From Aspidapion aeneum (taxonomy: Eukaryota; Arthropoda; Insecta; Coleoptera; Brentidae): DNA of 64,000 nt. The notes beneath the pieces are model-generated. The model had not been told where the DNA came from. It saw only the letters and a list, made by a program, of their open reading frames with translations, and did not search any database. Location of the stretch: NCBI GenBank assembly GCA_963576565.1, contig OY755046.1, forward strand, positions 67,555,583 through 67,619,582. The letters run 5' to 3'. Positions 1 through 10,266 of this stretch are shown piece by piece. The position numbers and the translations under genes were made by a program. How positions within the stretch are numbered: the stretch's first letter is position 1; each line of letters begins with the position of its first letter.

Positions 1-54
1 AATTCTCGGGGGGGGGGCAAGTGCCCCTAGTTCCCCCCCCTGGATCCGCCACTG
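1..54 (-). mobile_element. Terminus of a hAT-type element, cut by the window edge
   Basis: Read on the minus strand it begins CAGTGGCGGATCCAGG followed by G-runs. This is the same style of end as the hAT-like elements at 11209, 17410 and 19738. Only one end is visible, so the family call rests on the terminus alone. Confidence 0.35.
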
Positions 55-117
55 CCCAAAACTAAAAAAAGTTAAATCTTTCCTTATGATATGTCTAGTT
101 CTTTTTTTTAGTCGTGA

Positions 118-321
118 TTAGCTGCGTAAATAATTACAAGTCCTCGCGCCGGGCGGGAGGAATGTTTGTTTTAGTTGACGTCGGCCATATTCATCGTGCC
201 AAACCGTTACTTTCCCTTCCTGCATGTTGCCGGTTCTATCCTTAGTGAAGACGTATGAGTTTGTTTTGATTTGGGGTACGTCAGGGTCCGTAGTTAAAAG
301 CTTTGCAGGTCGCCTGTCCAT
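118..321 (-). CDS. Hypothetical 67-residue ORF
   Basis: A complete ATG-to-TAA ORF of 67 codons with a good start context (AACA before ATGG). It is clearly richer in G+C than its surroundings, which is unusual for a chance ORF here. The peptide is polar, with no membrane segment, signal peptide or recognised motif; a Lys/Thr-rich first half is followed by a stretch reading VWHDEYGRRQLKQTF. No partner gene, promoter or polyadenylation site can be identified nearby. It could be a small gene, the coding remnant of the transposon whose end lies at position 54, or chance. I do not recognise a family and assign no function. Confidence 0.25.
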   Translation of the reverse strand: MDRRPAKLLTTDPDVPQIKTNSYVFTKDRTGNMQEGKVTVWHDEYGRRQLKQTFLPPGARTCNYLRS

Positions 322-990
322 TGTTTGTTTTCAAAATGAAAATAAATACCGTCGATTATATAATTAACTTCGATTACAAATAAAATATTTAGGGCCACAT
401 AGACCGGACCTAAAAATCCTAAAAATTAACCAAAATTTAGTGCAAGTAATAAAAAATTATACGATGCTGAAAACTGGTTGTGCGGTTGTGAAAAACTAAG
501 TGCTGTTTTTTGTATTTGTCTTATTATGAACAATCCACGAACTGATCTTGCGTGGGTGACAAAGGGCATGTGTGATATCAAGCACTTTAGTGAAAAGTGA
601 AATACACAAAGTAAGTGCTACTTATTTAAATAACCACCCACATAGAATTTGCTATGCTAGGCAAGACTGATATTAGGTGGCAATTGAATAGTGCCTATAG
701 GCAAAACATTACCGAACATAATGAAAATGTGGCAAAAAATAGACATATATTTAGAAGCACACTGTTTAAAATTCTGTGGGATTTTTGAGGTTGCTCTACA
801 AGGCCATGATTAGTCTGAAACTGGTGCTAATTCGAGTACTTTGAGCATGTTAATGCAATATAATTTTATGCCCCCGCAACTTATAACGTCACCAGCCGTC
901 ACTGGATAGGGATATCGAGAAAAATGGAAAGAGATAAAAATCATTGCCACAATAAAAAAAACTGTTTATAAGTCAAAGAATAAGATATTA
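322..990. other. No recognisable feature
   Basis: AT-rich intergenic or intronic DNA. No coding run, inverted repeat or tandem repeat stands out. Confidence 0.5.
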
Positions 991-1113
991 TGTGTTTTTT
1001 GTTGATACTATTTATACCTATGTGTGAAGGTTTAAAAAAACAATGGTGCAGCTAGCTCAGATTCCCAATACATATTATGTATTTTAAAACCAAAATAGCT
1101 TTGGAGCATATTC
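991..1113. repeat. Direct repeat, left copy
   Basis: About 120 bases ending in a TTATGTATTTTAAA.CCAAAATAG block followed by GAGCATAT. A diverged copy in the same orientation lies at 2322-2438, so the two flank the inverted-repeat element at 1126-2124. Confidence 0.6.
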
Positions 1114-1125
1114 GGGTAAAATATT

Positions 1126-2124
1126 CTTTGAGCCACTAACATCACAATAATTTATATTCTGTAACTGGAAACAAATTTGCTAAACTATTTTAAATTTTTA
1201 AAAAACACACTGTGTAATTTTAATTTCTAGCGATTTTCTAAGTCCACGCATCTTTGGATTACGCTGGTATTTTGTCTCTTTGTTTGAAACGTTTAAAGAA
1301 CAGTCCATCTTTTTCTCGCCAAAGCGAGAAAGCTTAGATTTCAGACCAATCAGCGGCAAGTTAAGAATGCCTAGAGAGCAGGGTGGCTTTGGCTGAGACA
1401 AGAAAATCGTTAGAGAAAACACTCTTTAGTTGGTTTCTGTTTCGTTCACACCACTTCTTAAGGGGGGTTTTTTCAACTAGGGAAAACGTTGATTGAATAG
1501 GTGAAGCTATTCAATCAACTGTTTAATTTACTTAATACTACTGTTTAAGTTTGGAATGTATTATTGATAAAAAATGCCGATTTTAGGGCAACGAAAGGTT
1601 TGTATTTGATGTTAAAAAATCAGAAAAAGATAGCAGTAATATTTCAAAACACTGGAAACAGTAATAATCAAAAGCTTTATTATTAAAATAAACACTAAAA
1701 GAAAATACCAAAATAATTATGAATAACAAAGGTTGTTTATACAAAATCAAAATAATTGATAAATCTCTCCAGTTGAAAAAAACCCCCTTAAGAAGTGGTG
1801 TGAACGAAACAGAAACCAACTAAAGAGTGTTTTCTCTAAAGATTTTCTTGTCTCAGCCAAAGCCACCCTGCTCTCTAGGCATTCTTAACTTACCGCTGAT
1901 TGGTCTGAAATCTAAGCTTTCTCGCTTTGGCGAAAAAGAGATGGACTGTGCTTTAAACGTTCCAAACAAAGAGACAAAATACCAGCGTACTCCAAAGATG
2001 CGTGGCCTTAGAAAATCGTTAAAAATTAAAATTACACAGTGTGTTTCAAAAAAAAATAAAAATAGTTTAGCAAATTTGTTTCCAGTTACAGAATACAAAC
2101 TATTGAGATGTTAGTGGCTCAAAG
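1126..2124. mobile_element. Foldback-like DNA element with about 355-bp inverted arms
   Basis: The left arm (1126-1480) is repeated in inverted orientation at 1771-2124. Both ends read CTTTGAGCCACTAACATC inward. The arms look roughly nine-tenths identical by eye; the central 290 bases are unique and T-rich. Each arm contains the same short reading frame (ends 1198-1422 on minus, 1827-2114 on plus), which explains the duplicated peptide and argues against a real gene. No clear target duplication is seen. It is a non-autonomous DNA transposon of unassigned family. Confidence 0.75.
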
Positions 2125-2321
2125 GACATATTAGCTTTATTTTTATTTATTTATTAAAATACTGCGATCCTGAAAACATGCCCAAAAACAAGTCGCTGGT
2201 GTTATCATAAATTTGACTTATTCTTAACCTAGTCTTGCAAGTAATTAATGCTTGTTGATGTCAAAAATAATATTGAATTAAAAATGTTTAAAAACTAAGA
2301 AATAAATCCCGTTTTGTTACA

Positions 2322-2438
2322 TCTGTTTTTTGTTGCTATTATTCCTATGTATGTGTGAATGTTTAAAAAGCTATGTTGAAACTAGCTTAAATTTCCAATA
2401 TTATGTATTTTAAAGCCAAAATAGTTTTCGAGCATATG
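2322..2438. repeat. Direct repeat, right copy
   Basis: Partner of 991-1113, in the same orientation but more diverged. The pair may be the arms of an older element into which the foldback element inserted. Confidence 0.6.
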
Positions 2439-2683
2439 ATGCGCTATTACTGAGGCTATTTTGAACAGTACATTTCCCGTAAAGTGTTTCCCAAATGGGA
2501 AGCTTTATAGAGGCATTTCACCTACAAATATATGTTTCACCGTCATACAAACCAACAAATGAACATAGGTACACATTTTCAACCTACATTATACGGTTTT
2601 GTCTATTATTTCCTTATGTACAGTGTGATAAAAGCTTAAAGATCAATGGAAAGACAAATGTTACATTTAAAGTTAACAGATAG

Positions 2684-3004
2684 AAAAAGGAATAAATGGA
2701 TAAGAAACAAAACAAAAGTAAGGGATGTCAGAGGAGAGGTAGCAAAATTAAAAAGGAAATTTGTCGTTCATAATATCAGACAAAATGACGATGTATGGAA
2801 CAAATGTATTGTAAACTGAACACCGTGGGAAAATATAAGAAGTAGAGGAAGACCCCAAATGAAAGATCGGCGGACGATTTGAAGAAACATGCGGAAACTA
2901 GATGGATGACTACGGCGACAGACAGAGAAGAGTAGAAGATACTAGAGGAGGCGTATGTCCAAAGATGGATCGAAGAAGGAAAAATAGATAAAGATAGATA
3001 GATA
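2684..3004 (+). pseudogene. LINE reverse transcriptase C-terminal tail, degenerate
   Basis: The plus-strand translation gives the standard tail of insect endonuclease-reverse transcriptase LINEs: a segment like RNKWIRNKTKVRDVR, then RSRGRPQMK, then a basic end. At least three stop codons interrupt it, including one just before the TPWENIRSRGRP segment. The fragment ends in a short (GATA)n tail near 2985-3003, as expected for a LINE 3' end. It is strongly 5'-truncated and non-functional. The exact clade (RTE or a relative) cannot be settled from the tail alone. Confidence 0.65.
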
Positions 3005-3132
3005 CAATGTGGTGCAAAACAAATCATTCCAGTTTTTTTGTATTTATTACCAAATTGACATTCTTTGGAGCCTTAAAACACCTCTTTATACGGCACCATA
3101 ATAGGGCCCTCTTGTACGCCCTCCTTTATCTA

Positions 3133-3137
<5 letters not shown>

Positions 3138-3178
<41 letters not shown>
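3138..3178. repeat. (TA)n microsatellite
   Basis: About 20 TA units at the 3' end of the minus-strand LINE that follows. The related LINE copy at 7044 also ends in a short TATA-rich stretch, so the array probably grew from the LINE tail. Confidence 0.9.
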
Positions 3179-3181
<3 letters not shown>

Positions 3182-4265
3182 CGGTTTCACAACGTTCAAC
3201 GTCTTCCGATACCCAATCTCCACTCGTTTCTGTTTGCCCATAATTTATCATCTAGGCCTCTTATTCTTATTTCACTGTCTATTCCTTCTCTCCAGCTTCT
3301 CCTTGGCCGTCCTCGTTTTCTTCGGCCAGTTGGTTTTCATTGTAGTATTTGTTTAGGTAGTCTTTCATCATTCATTCTTTGTACATGTCCGTACCACACC
3401 AGTTGTTTTGTTCTTATATCATCCACTAAAGTACGTTCACCCACTGTCATAATTTCTTTTATTCTTTGATTTGTAACTCTTTCTCTTTTTGATTTCCCTG
3501 CTGCTCTTCTCCAATAGTCCATCTCCGTAGCGGAAAGCATTTTTTCTGTTCTATCCTTGATTGGCCATACTTCTGAGCCGTATGTAATAATACTTTTTAC
3601 AATGGTGTTATATATAAGATTTTTGTTATGTTTTGATATACTTTGGTCCCAAATTATTCCATTTAATAAGGTTATTGCTTTTCTTTCTTGTACGTTTCGA
3701 TATTTTATAGCTTTGTCTAGTGTTCCGTCAGCTGTAATTTTAAGACCTAAGTATTTATACTCACCACAGGACTGAATTCGCTGCCCGGTATTTAAGATTA
3801 GATCCTGTTTCATTCCACCGATACACATATACTCTGTCTTATTGAGATTAACCTCTAGTCCCCACTTATTGTACTCTTCTATTAGTTTTCGTGTCATATA
3901 TTCGAGGTCGTCATTAATCTGAGCCACTACTATCTGATCATCGGCGAAACATAAAGTATATAAGTTGGTTTCGTCCAACGGAATTCCCATGTTTTGGCAT
4001 TTTCTCTTCCATACTTTAATGACTTGTTCCAAGTATATCTTGAAGAGCGTAGGCGAGATACAGCAACATTGTTTAAGACCTTTATTTACTTGAAAGCCTT
4101 TGGTTAGTTTTGCTTTTATTTTTATTATTTTTTTTTATCTTTTTTTTTTATTTTAACTTTTGCTTTACTATTGCGGTATAACTCTTTGATGGCCTTAATT
4201 AGTTGTTCGCTTATGTTTGTGTTTTTCAACGCTTTCCAAAGTAGATAGCATCTAGTATAGTAGAG
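3179..4265 (-). pseudogene. RTE-like LINE reverse transcriptase fragment, copy A
   Basis: Minus-strand coding remnant of a non-LTR retrotransposon reverse transcriptase. The longest open run (3337-4032) contains the catalytic FADD motif (FADDQIVVA), then the thumb-like YKYLGLKITADG block, SIITYGSEVWP, and the WYGHVQRMNDERLPKQ tail. Upstream, past 4032, the frame continues through a degenerate GLKQCCCISPTLF block. A T-rich insertion at about 4110-4165 follows, and then a KNTNISEQLIKAIKELYRNS block. A TGG-to-TGA change stops the frame just after residue 231 (near 3335), while copy B at 7044 keeps the Trp. The endonuclease and N-terminal half are missing. The element is dead. Confidence 0.85.
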
Positions 4266-5130
4266 AGTTTATCTAACTTTGTTAAATGACAGATGTCACG
4301 TGATATTGATAAGTTTGACCTTCTGCAGACACAATTATCCTTTATTTATCTGTCGAAAGCCCGTTTTTGTGTTCTGTAGGCAAAATTAATTAAAAAGTTC
4401 CGAAAACCACTATGGAAAAACTGAAAGAGCAATGCCGGTGAAAAACTGCCAGGAATATATACAATTATGTCTGTGTTTACTTCTTATTTTTTTACACACT
4501 TCACAGAACATTGATGGCTTTTGGTTAGTTGGTGAACACTGTCGCCAAACAACACATACCTACCAGTTTTTATAAAAAAATTATTTTCAATAACTGGCAT
4601 AAAATTAAATCTGCTATTACCCCGCATTGATAGCTCTTGAAATAATTGTCTGGTATCAAAAATATTTTATATTTACATTACATTTTCACATGACGTTATA
4701 TGCATGGCAACACTGTCTCTAAATAAAAAAAGGAACTAGTAGCCAGCGTTATTGGAAACCAAGTAAGGTCAAACAATATCCTTTAGTAAAGGATAAGGTT
4801 CAAACCAGGTAACTACGCATGCCTCAAATAGAAGATTAGAGAAAAATGGGGCATTTAAAAGTTAAAGTACTTTTGACCCAAATCTTCAGAAATAAACAGG
4901 GCATAATTTTTTTAACTGTAATTTTAGTACCTCTCGGTGTATTTCAAATAGAAAAATATAGATTCTCTTTCATGTTTTTTTGTGGGTTGCTTAAAATTAT
5001 TAAACCCACAAGGTCTCAAGATCTATTGCATTCATAAAGAAGTATTTATAGACTGCAGACGATTTGCTTATATATTTAACACCCTCTATCAAATACAAAA
5101 AATCAAATATTTTTTGTTTAATTTTTTTAG
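4266..5130. other. No recognisable feature; probably intron
   Basis: AT-rich, lying directly upstream of the exon at 5131. No other coding-like stretch with splice sites was found. Confidence 0.4.
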
Positions 5131-5259
5131 TCCATTGAGATCGAACTCGCCAACTCCTATCCTGTCGGAGCAAACCTGGGTTTCCCGTTCGGAAGCTCCC
5201 GTTTTAGGGAGTTCCAATGGGAACTCTGGAATACCCCCTGTGGCGCCGCCTATGATAAG
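5131..5259 (+). CDS. Candidate internal exon 1 of the host gene (129 nt)
   Basis: A 129-base exon bounded by an acceptor ending ATTTTTTTAG and a near-perfect donor AAG/GTGAGT. Entry is one base short of a codon boundary and exit leaves two bases, so the length is a multiple of three and the exon could be skipped without changing frame. The reading frame (codons from 5132) is open and gives a Ser/Pro-rich peptide of about 42 residues, with SNSPTPILSEQTWVSRSEAP near the start and IPPVAPPMI at the end. It is visibly richer in G+C than the flanking intron. No domain is recognised; the peptide looks disordered. The same phase is used by the exons at 7881, 8714, 19545 and 37409, and this shared phase is the main support for one gene. 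Confidence 0.6.
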
Positions 5260-5470
5260 GTGAGTAAAAGGTGCTCACGATGCTGCGGGATCTTACGACA
5301 GGATCATTCGACGGCGTTGTACTCTTCATACCTAATTGAAAAATAACTTGGAAACCAGAAACATTTGCCAAACTTTTTATTTACTTTTGACCTTTCTGAC
5401 CAACCCTTGATGTCCTTAACACATAAATAATTTGGTTTGCACCCTGTATAATCTAATAAAATGATTTAAG

Positions 5471-6476
5471 GGTTCAATTCATATTCTATAAACTATTTAT
5501 TTTATCAACAAAAGCATCGAGTTGCAGTATGGTGGGACCCTAAAGATGCGAAAAATCCACACCTTGAGGTGAGATTCCGAAAAACGTCATTTAGCGAATT
5601 TTAGGGTAGGGAATCTCATAAGGCCAATATGGCAAAACTTTAAAAATTCATATTCTACTAACTATTTATTTTATCAACAAAAGCACCGAGTTGTAGTATG
5701 GTGAGACCATAGATATGCGAAAAAACTACACCTTAACTTGAGATTCTGAGAAACGTCATTTAGCGAATTTTAGGGTAGCGAATCTCATAAGGCCAATATG
5801 GCAAAATTTTGAAAATTCATATTCTACAAACTATTTATTTTATGAACAAAAGCACCGAGTTGCAGTATGGTGGAACTCTAAAGATGCGAAAAAACCACAC
5901 CTTGAGGTGAGATTCCATAAAACGTCATTTAGTGAATTTTTGGGTAGGGAATCTCATAAGGCCAATATGTCAAAACTTTGAAAATTCATATTCTACAAAC
6001 TATTTATTTTATCAACAAAAGCACCGAGTTGCAGTATGGTGGAACCCTAAAGATGCGAAAAAACCACACCTTGAGGTGAGATTCCGAAAAACGTCATTTA
6101 GTGAATTTTTGGGTAGGGAATCTCATAAGGCCAATATGACAAAACTTTGAAAATTCATATTCTACAAACTATTTATTTTATCAACAAAAGCACCGAGTTG
6201 CAGTATGGTGGAACCCTAAAGATGCGAAAAACCCACACCTTGAGGTGAGATTCCGAAAAACGTCATTTAGCGAAATTTAGGATAGGGAATCTCATAAGGC
6301 CAATAAAACTTTAAAAATTCATATTTAACAAACTATAAATTTTATCAACAAAAGCACCGAGTTGCAGTATGGTGGGACCCTAACGATGCGAAAAATTCAC
6401 ACCTTGAGGTGAGATTCCGAAAAACGTCATTTAGCGAATTTTAGGGTAGGGAATTTCATAAGGCCAATATGGCAAA
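5471..6476. repeat. Six-copy 169-bp tandem satellite
   Basis: The landmark GCACCGAGTTG.AGTATGGTG occurs at 5514 (as GCATCGA), 5683, 5852, 6021, 6190 and 6354. Spacing is 169 four times and then 164. Copies 2 to 5 differ at scattered positions. The monomer contains a short inverted motif ACACCTTGAGGTGAGATTCC. It lies in the intron between exons 1 and 2. Confidence 0.9.
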
Positions 6477-6861
6477 TTTACATTCTAGCTAATAAGCAAA
6501 ATAAGAAAACCTAAACAAAAACAGAGATAAAATGACATTTTATAGACAACACTTTCCTATCTCACAGTTTTTCTATAGCCAATCACGTTGAAGGGAAAAC
6601 CCTCTCTCTACTTAAGGTTTCCTCTCGCTTAACCATTCAACTCCCACTCTTAACTTTTCAGTAGTTTTTCTCACATCAACCACCTGCTGTGTGGTAGGCT
6701 GCAGCTACACGTTTACCATTTGTGGATGGAGGCGGAACCACTTTTTTATCTTTGCAAAACCATGTTTTGCGCTTTTCGTTTGTCTAAGCTGGTTTCGTAC
6801 AGTGCAGTTGCACACTCAAAGTTATTCTTTCGAGAGAAGAAAATACTTTCGTCTTGGACGA
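6477..6861. other. Unassigned stretch with a THAP-like start motif
   Basis: Plus-strand codons at about 6682-6714 read TTCCVVGCSYT, resembling the first zinc ligands of THAP domains (CxVxxC). No initiating ATG precedes it and the expected following residues are not seen. It may be a transposase remnant. Confidence 0.2.
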
Positions 6862-7043
6862 AAATGGAAGAACTGAATATAGCAGCTAAAAATATAGGCT
6901 TGAGTGTGAAAAATACTTAATCTAAAATCATAACAAACACAGATGAAGATATTACGATAAAAAAAAACAAGAAAAATACAAAAAATTAAAACCAGACAGC
7001 TGAAATCAAGAGACGAGTAATATGGGCTTGGGCAACATTCGGT
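6862..7043 (+). pseudogene. LINE reverse transcriptase fragment
   Basis: The plus-strand frame reads MEELNIAAKNIGLSVKNT, then a stop, then SKIITNTDEDITIKK. After an internal deletion it reads TAEIKRRVIWAWATFGKL. The same order of blocks appears on the minus strand at 32476-32960, which identifies it as LINE reverse transcriptase. It is a dead, internally deleted fragment that abuts LINE copy B in opposite orientation. Confidence 0.65.
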
Positions 7044-7772
7044 AAATTAACCTATATATTTATCAGTTTCACAACGTTCTACGTCGTCCGATACCCAATC
7101 TCCACTCGTTTCTGTTTGCCCATATTTCATCATCTAGGCCTCTTATTCTTATTTCACTGTCTATTCCTTCTCTCCAGCTTCTCCTTGGCCGTCCTCGTTT
7201 TCTTCGGCCAGTTGGTTTCCATTGTAGTATTTGTTTAGGTAGTCTTCCATCATCCATTCTTTGTACATGTCCGTACCACACCAGTTGTTTGGTTCTTATA
7301 TCATCCACTAAAGTACGTTCACCCACTGTCATAATTTCTCTTATTCTCTGATTTGTAACTCTTTCACTTTTTGATTTTCCTGCTGCTCTTCTCCAATAGT
7401 CCATCTCCGTAGCGGAAAGCATTTTTTCTGTCCTATCTTTGATTGGCCATACTTCTGAGCCGTATGTAATAATACTTTTTACAATGGTGTTATATACAAG
7501 CTTTTTGTTATGTTTTGATATACTTTGGTCCCAAATTATTCCATTTAATAAAGTTATTGCTTTTCTTCCTAGTACGTTTCTATCTTTTATAGCTTTGTCT
7601 AGTGTTCCGTCAGCTGTAATTTTTAGACCTAAGTATTTATAATCATCACAGGACTGAATTCGCTGCCAGTATTTAAGATTAGATCCTGTTTCGTTCCACC
7701 AATACACATATACTCTGTCTTATTGATATTAACCTCTAGTCCCTACTTATTGTACTCTTCTATTAGTTTTTT
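7044..7772 (-). pseudogene. RTE-like LINE reverse transcriptase fragment, copy B
   Basis: A minus-strand fragment closely matching copy A (3179-4265) through YKYLGLKITADG, SIITYGSEVWP, WYGHVQRMDDGRLPKQ and the final RGRPRRSWREGID segment. It is truncated before the FADD motif, so it holds only the distal part of the reverse transcriptase. A frameshift near 7665 (copy A reads LNTGQRIQS here) and a stop at Trp (about 7742) break the frame. The 3' end is TATA-rich. It lies directly upstream of exon 2. Confidence 0.85.
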
Positions 7773-7880
7773 ATACTCGTGTAATTTTCTTACTCGGCTG
7801 GCGCTTTGTGCGAAATCTTTCACACTCGTGTGAAATATGTCACTTTCTGCACTCGTTATGTAATATACTATTTTTTGCAG

Positions 7881-8036
7881 TAGAGTAGGAGACTATACCG
7901 CGTTGACAATCAGCCATAGTGCGCCGGCGTCTCATCAGGCCAGCTTCGAAAAGGGGGACAGCCAGGAGAGGGGGGTCCGGGGGACGAGCAGCAATGGAGG
8001 CGGGGGTCCGATAATCAACAATAATACTACTAGTAG
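7881..8036 (+). CDS. Candidate internal exon 2 of the host gene (156 nt)
   Basis: Acceptor CTATTTTTTGCAG and donor AGTAG/GTGAGT enclose 156 bases, again a multiple of three, entered and left in the same phase as exon 1. Joined to exon 1 the split codon is AG+T (Ser). The open frame gives about 52 residues: a short ordered-looking start (RVGDYTALTISHSAPASHQ), a charged FEKGDSQERG segment, a Gly run and an Asn/Thr run. It is G+C-rich compared with its surroundings. No known domain is recognised. A symmetrical exon of this kind is a plausible cassette exon. The main alternative is a chance match to splice signals, which the phase agreement with four other exons makes unlikely. Confidence 0.6.
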
Positions 8037-8096
8037 GTGAGTACCGGAATATATCATTTGTCCAAGCACAGAAAAACCTAGTTTTCAGTTAGGGTC

Positions 8097-8640
8097 AGTG
8101 GCGAATCCAAGGGGGTAATAGTAATTTTTTCAAAAAAAAAAATCGTTTTTGAAAAAATGTATTTTAATTTTTTTTAGGAAAATCCTTTTCCGAAAAATTC
8201 AAGTTTAAAAAAAATTGAAAATAAAGTTCCGGAAAACTTTTTTTTTTTCAAGAAAAATTTTAACGAACACATTTTTCCATCGAAATCTTTTTCTATACAT
8301 ATAATTTTTTTTTTATTATTTTTTTCTGCCGTTTGCTTTCAATTAAGAAAAGTGAGTATAACACCGATTTTGAATTCTCAAAAGGAGGATAGTAAAGCTA
8401 GTTCATCAAATGAAGAGTTTTAAAAAAGCTTTTTGAAAAAAACTTTATTTTCAAAAAAAGTATTTTTCAAAAATTATTTTTTGAAAAAAAAGCCATCGAA
8501 TTTTGTGTTTTCAAAAAACTGTTTTTTTTTAAAGCTGCATTCGGAAAAAAACTTTTTTTCAAAATACATTTTTTCAAAAAAAATTTTCGCGACTCAAATA
8601 AATAAAACTTTAAATTAAATTAAAATTTACATAATTTTAT
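8097..8640. repeat. Low-complexity TTTTTCAAAAAA-rich stretch with a hAT-like end
   Basis: It begins CAGTGGCGAATCCAAGGGGG, like hAT-type ends elsewhere in the window. It continues as alternating T-runs and A-runs around TTTTTCAAAAAA from about 8125 to 8590. A matching right end was not found. Confidence 0.4.
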
Positions 8641-8713
8641 ATTTAACGTAACAAAAGCAAAAATAGGTTGAAAATACTTATTTTAGCTAACCCTATATAT
8701 AATTTTTTTGTAG

Positions 8714-8835
8714 GCATTTACATTACTCAACCCCAAATGCAGTGAACGCACCCCATCAAGTTTCACACGCTACTAGTCTGGATGCCATAGCCAGAAGACA
8801 ATGTTTTCGATCAGGGTACTTTTCTCAAAGCCATT
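8714..8835 (+). CDS. Candidate exon 3 of the host gene (122 nt), phase-breaking
   Basis: Acceptor TTTTTTTGTAG and a strong donor CATT/GTAAGTAC enclose 122 bases. Entry phase matches exon 2 (AG+G, Arg). The open frame gives about 40 residues, including HLHYSTPNAVNAPHQVSHAT and SLDAIARRQCFRSGYF. Exit phase differs from that of exons 1, 2 and 4, with one base left over. Reading directly into the exon at 19545 hits a stop after five codons. It is therefore an alternative exon giving a different C-terminus or triggering decay, or else another exon lies between 8836 and 19544 that I did not find. If splicing fails, the intron adds a few codons and a stop. Confidence 0.5.
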
Positions 8836-8858
8836 GTAAGTACTTTCTTACTTAAAAC

Positions 8859-9102
8859 CTGCAAAATAAAAAAAAATTAAATAAAAGAAACACCCAACAG
8901 TTGAGTACAAAATTAATAGGCATACCTATAAGGTACGACATGCTTCAACTTTTAGTTTTGATGCCCAAAGCGCACTTACGAAATTATACAGTTTCGTATT
9001 TTCAGGAATCAGGTTATTGGATAATTTTGTACCCAACTGCGACTAGTAGTTACAAGTAAATTTAGCAGTTGGGTGTTTTTTTATTTAAATTTTTTTAGGT
9101 TT
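8859..9102. mobile_element. Small MITE, about 244 bp
   Basis: Inverted ends: AACCT, an A-rich stretch and AAACACCCAAC on the left, mirrored by GTTGGGTGTTTTTTTATTT...AGGTT on the right. A second internal inverted pair is GAGTACAAAATTA / TAATTTTGTACCC. No coding capacity. Confidence 0.6.
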
Positions 9103-9377
9103 AACTCTTATTCAGCCTTATAAAAACCACTATGCATTTACAATTCATTTAGCTTTACCCAAAAAGTACGTGTAGATTTTCTACAGACGCGAACAGTGTT
9201 ACTGCCATTGAGTGATGGTGGGGGAGGAGAGAGGGAGAAGGGAACTAGGAAAATTGTGTCGAAAAAAATCTTAAAGCGTGTACCGAAAGAATTTTTGAAA
9301 TCGCTCCAAATTTGTGAAAGGTATAGCTACAACTATTACTAATTAAGGAGGGTGGGGAGAAGAGAGGGAGAGGAAGG

Positions 9378-10266
9378 GGCAAACGGCTCTGGAACGAAAT
9401 AGCGATGTACAAAATAGCGAGTATTAAAATAGCGGTATCGAAATAGCGACAATCAAAATAGCGATGTAATGAAAGGGCGACTATCAAAATAGCGATGTAA
9501 CAAAATAGCGATTGTATCAAAATCGCGATGTAACAAAATAGCGATGTAACAAAATAGCGACTATCAAAATAACGATGTAACAAAATAGCGACTATCAAAA
9601 TAGCGATGTAACAAAATAGCGATTATGAAAATAGCGATATTTTGGTTCGGTTTTGGCATAAAGTTCGACAAGGGGTTTCTTTCTAACAATTTTTTCAAAA
9701 AAAACACTTCCCTGACTTCTTTCTCGGGATCCTAGAGGGTGTGAATCTGAACCGAACCGAACCGAACCAGCATATTTAAAAAAAAACTCTCCAGACTTCT
9801 TTTAAACCGAAACAAACTGAACCGAATTCGGTTCAGTTTGGTTCGGTTCGGTTCGGTGCGATTCGGTTCGGATTCACACCCTCTAGGATCCTGGAAAAGA
9901 AGTCAGGGAAGTTTTTTTTTAAAATTTGTTAGAAAGGTTCGGTTTGGATTGGTTTGAATCGATTCGGTTTGGTTTGATTCGGTATTTTTATACATCGCTA
10001 TTTTGTTACATCGCTATTTTGATACATCGCTATTTTGATTGTCGCTATTTTGATTGTCGCTATTTTGATACATCGCTATTTTGATTGTCGCTATTTTGAT
10101 ACATCGTTATTTTGATATGTCGCTGTTTTGTTACAAACGCTATTTTGATACATCGCTATTTTGATAGTCGCTGTTTCATTACATTGCTATTTTGATAGTC
10201 GCTATTTCATTACTCGCTATTTCGTACGTCGCTATTTTGTACATCGCTATTTCGTTCCGGAGCCCT
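9378..10266. mobile_element. Foldback element with minisatellite arms
   Basis: Ends read GGCTCTGGAACGAAATAGCG on the left and the complement of GGCTCCGGAACGAAATAGCG on the right. The arms are tandem runs of a roughly 16-base unit (AAAATAGCGA plus 4-6 variable bases), at 9397-9645 and inverted at 9987-10256. Between them lies a second inverted pair rich in GGTTCGG / CCGAACC, and a third (CCTAGAGGGTGTGAAT and its complement). The whole 0.9 kb can fold on itself. No coding capacity. The GA-rich stretch at 9210-9377 lies just outside. Confidence 0.8.

Noticed and set aside
1198..2114. Two similar ORFs (74 and 95 codons) as a duplicated gene
   Set aside because: They are the same sequence in the two arms of an inverted-repeat element and lack any recognised motif or splice context.
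5471..6476. CRISPR-like array
   Set aside because: The 169-bp units are contiguous and repeat along their whole length, with no unique spacers. It is a eukaryotic satellite.
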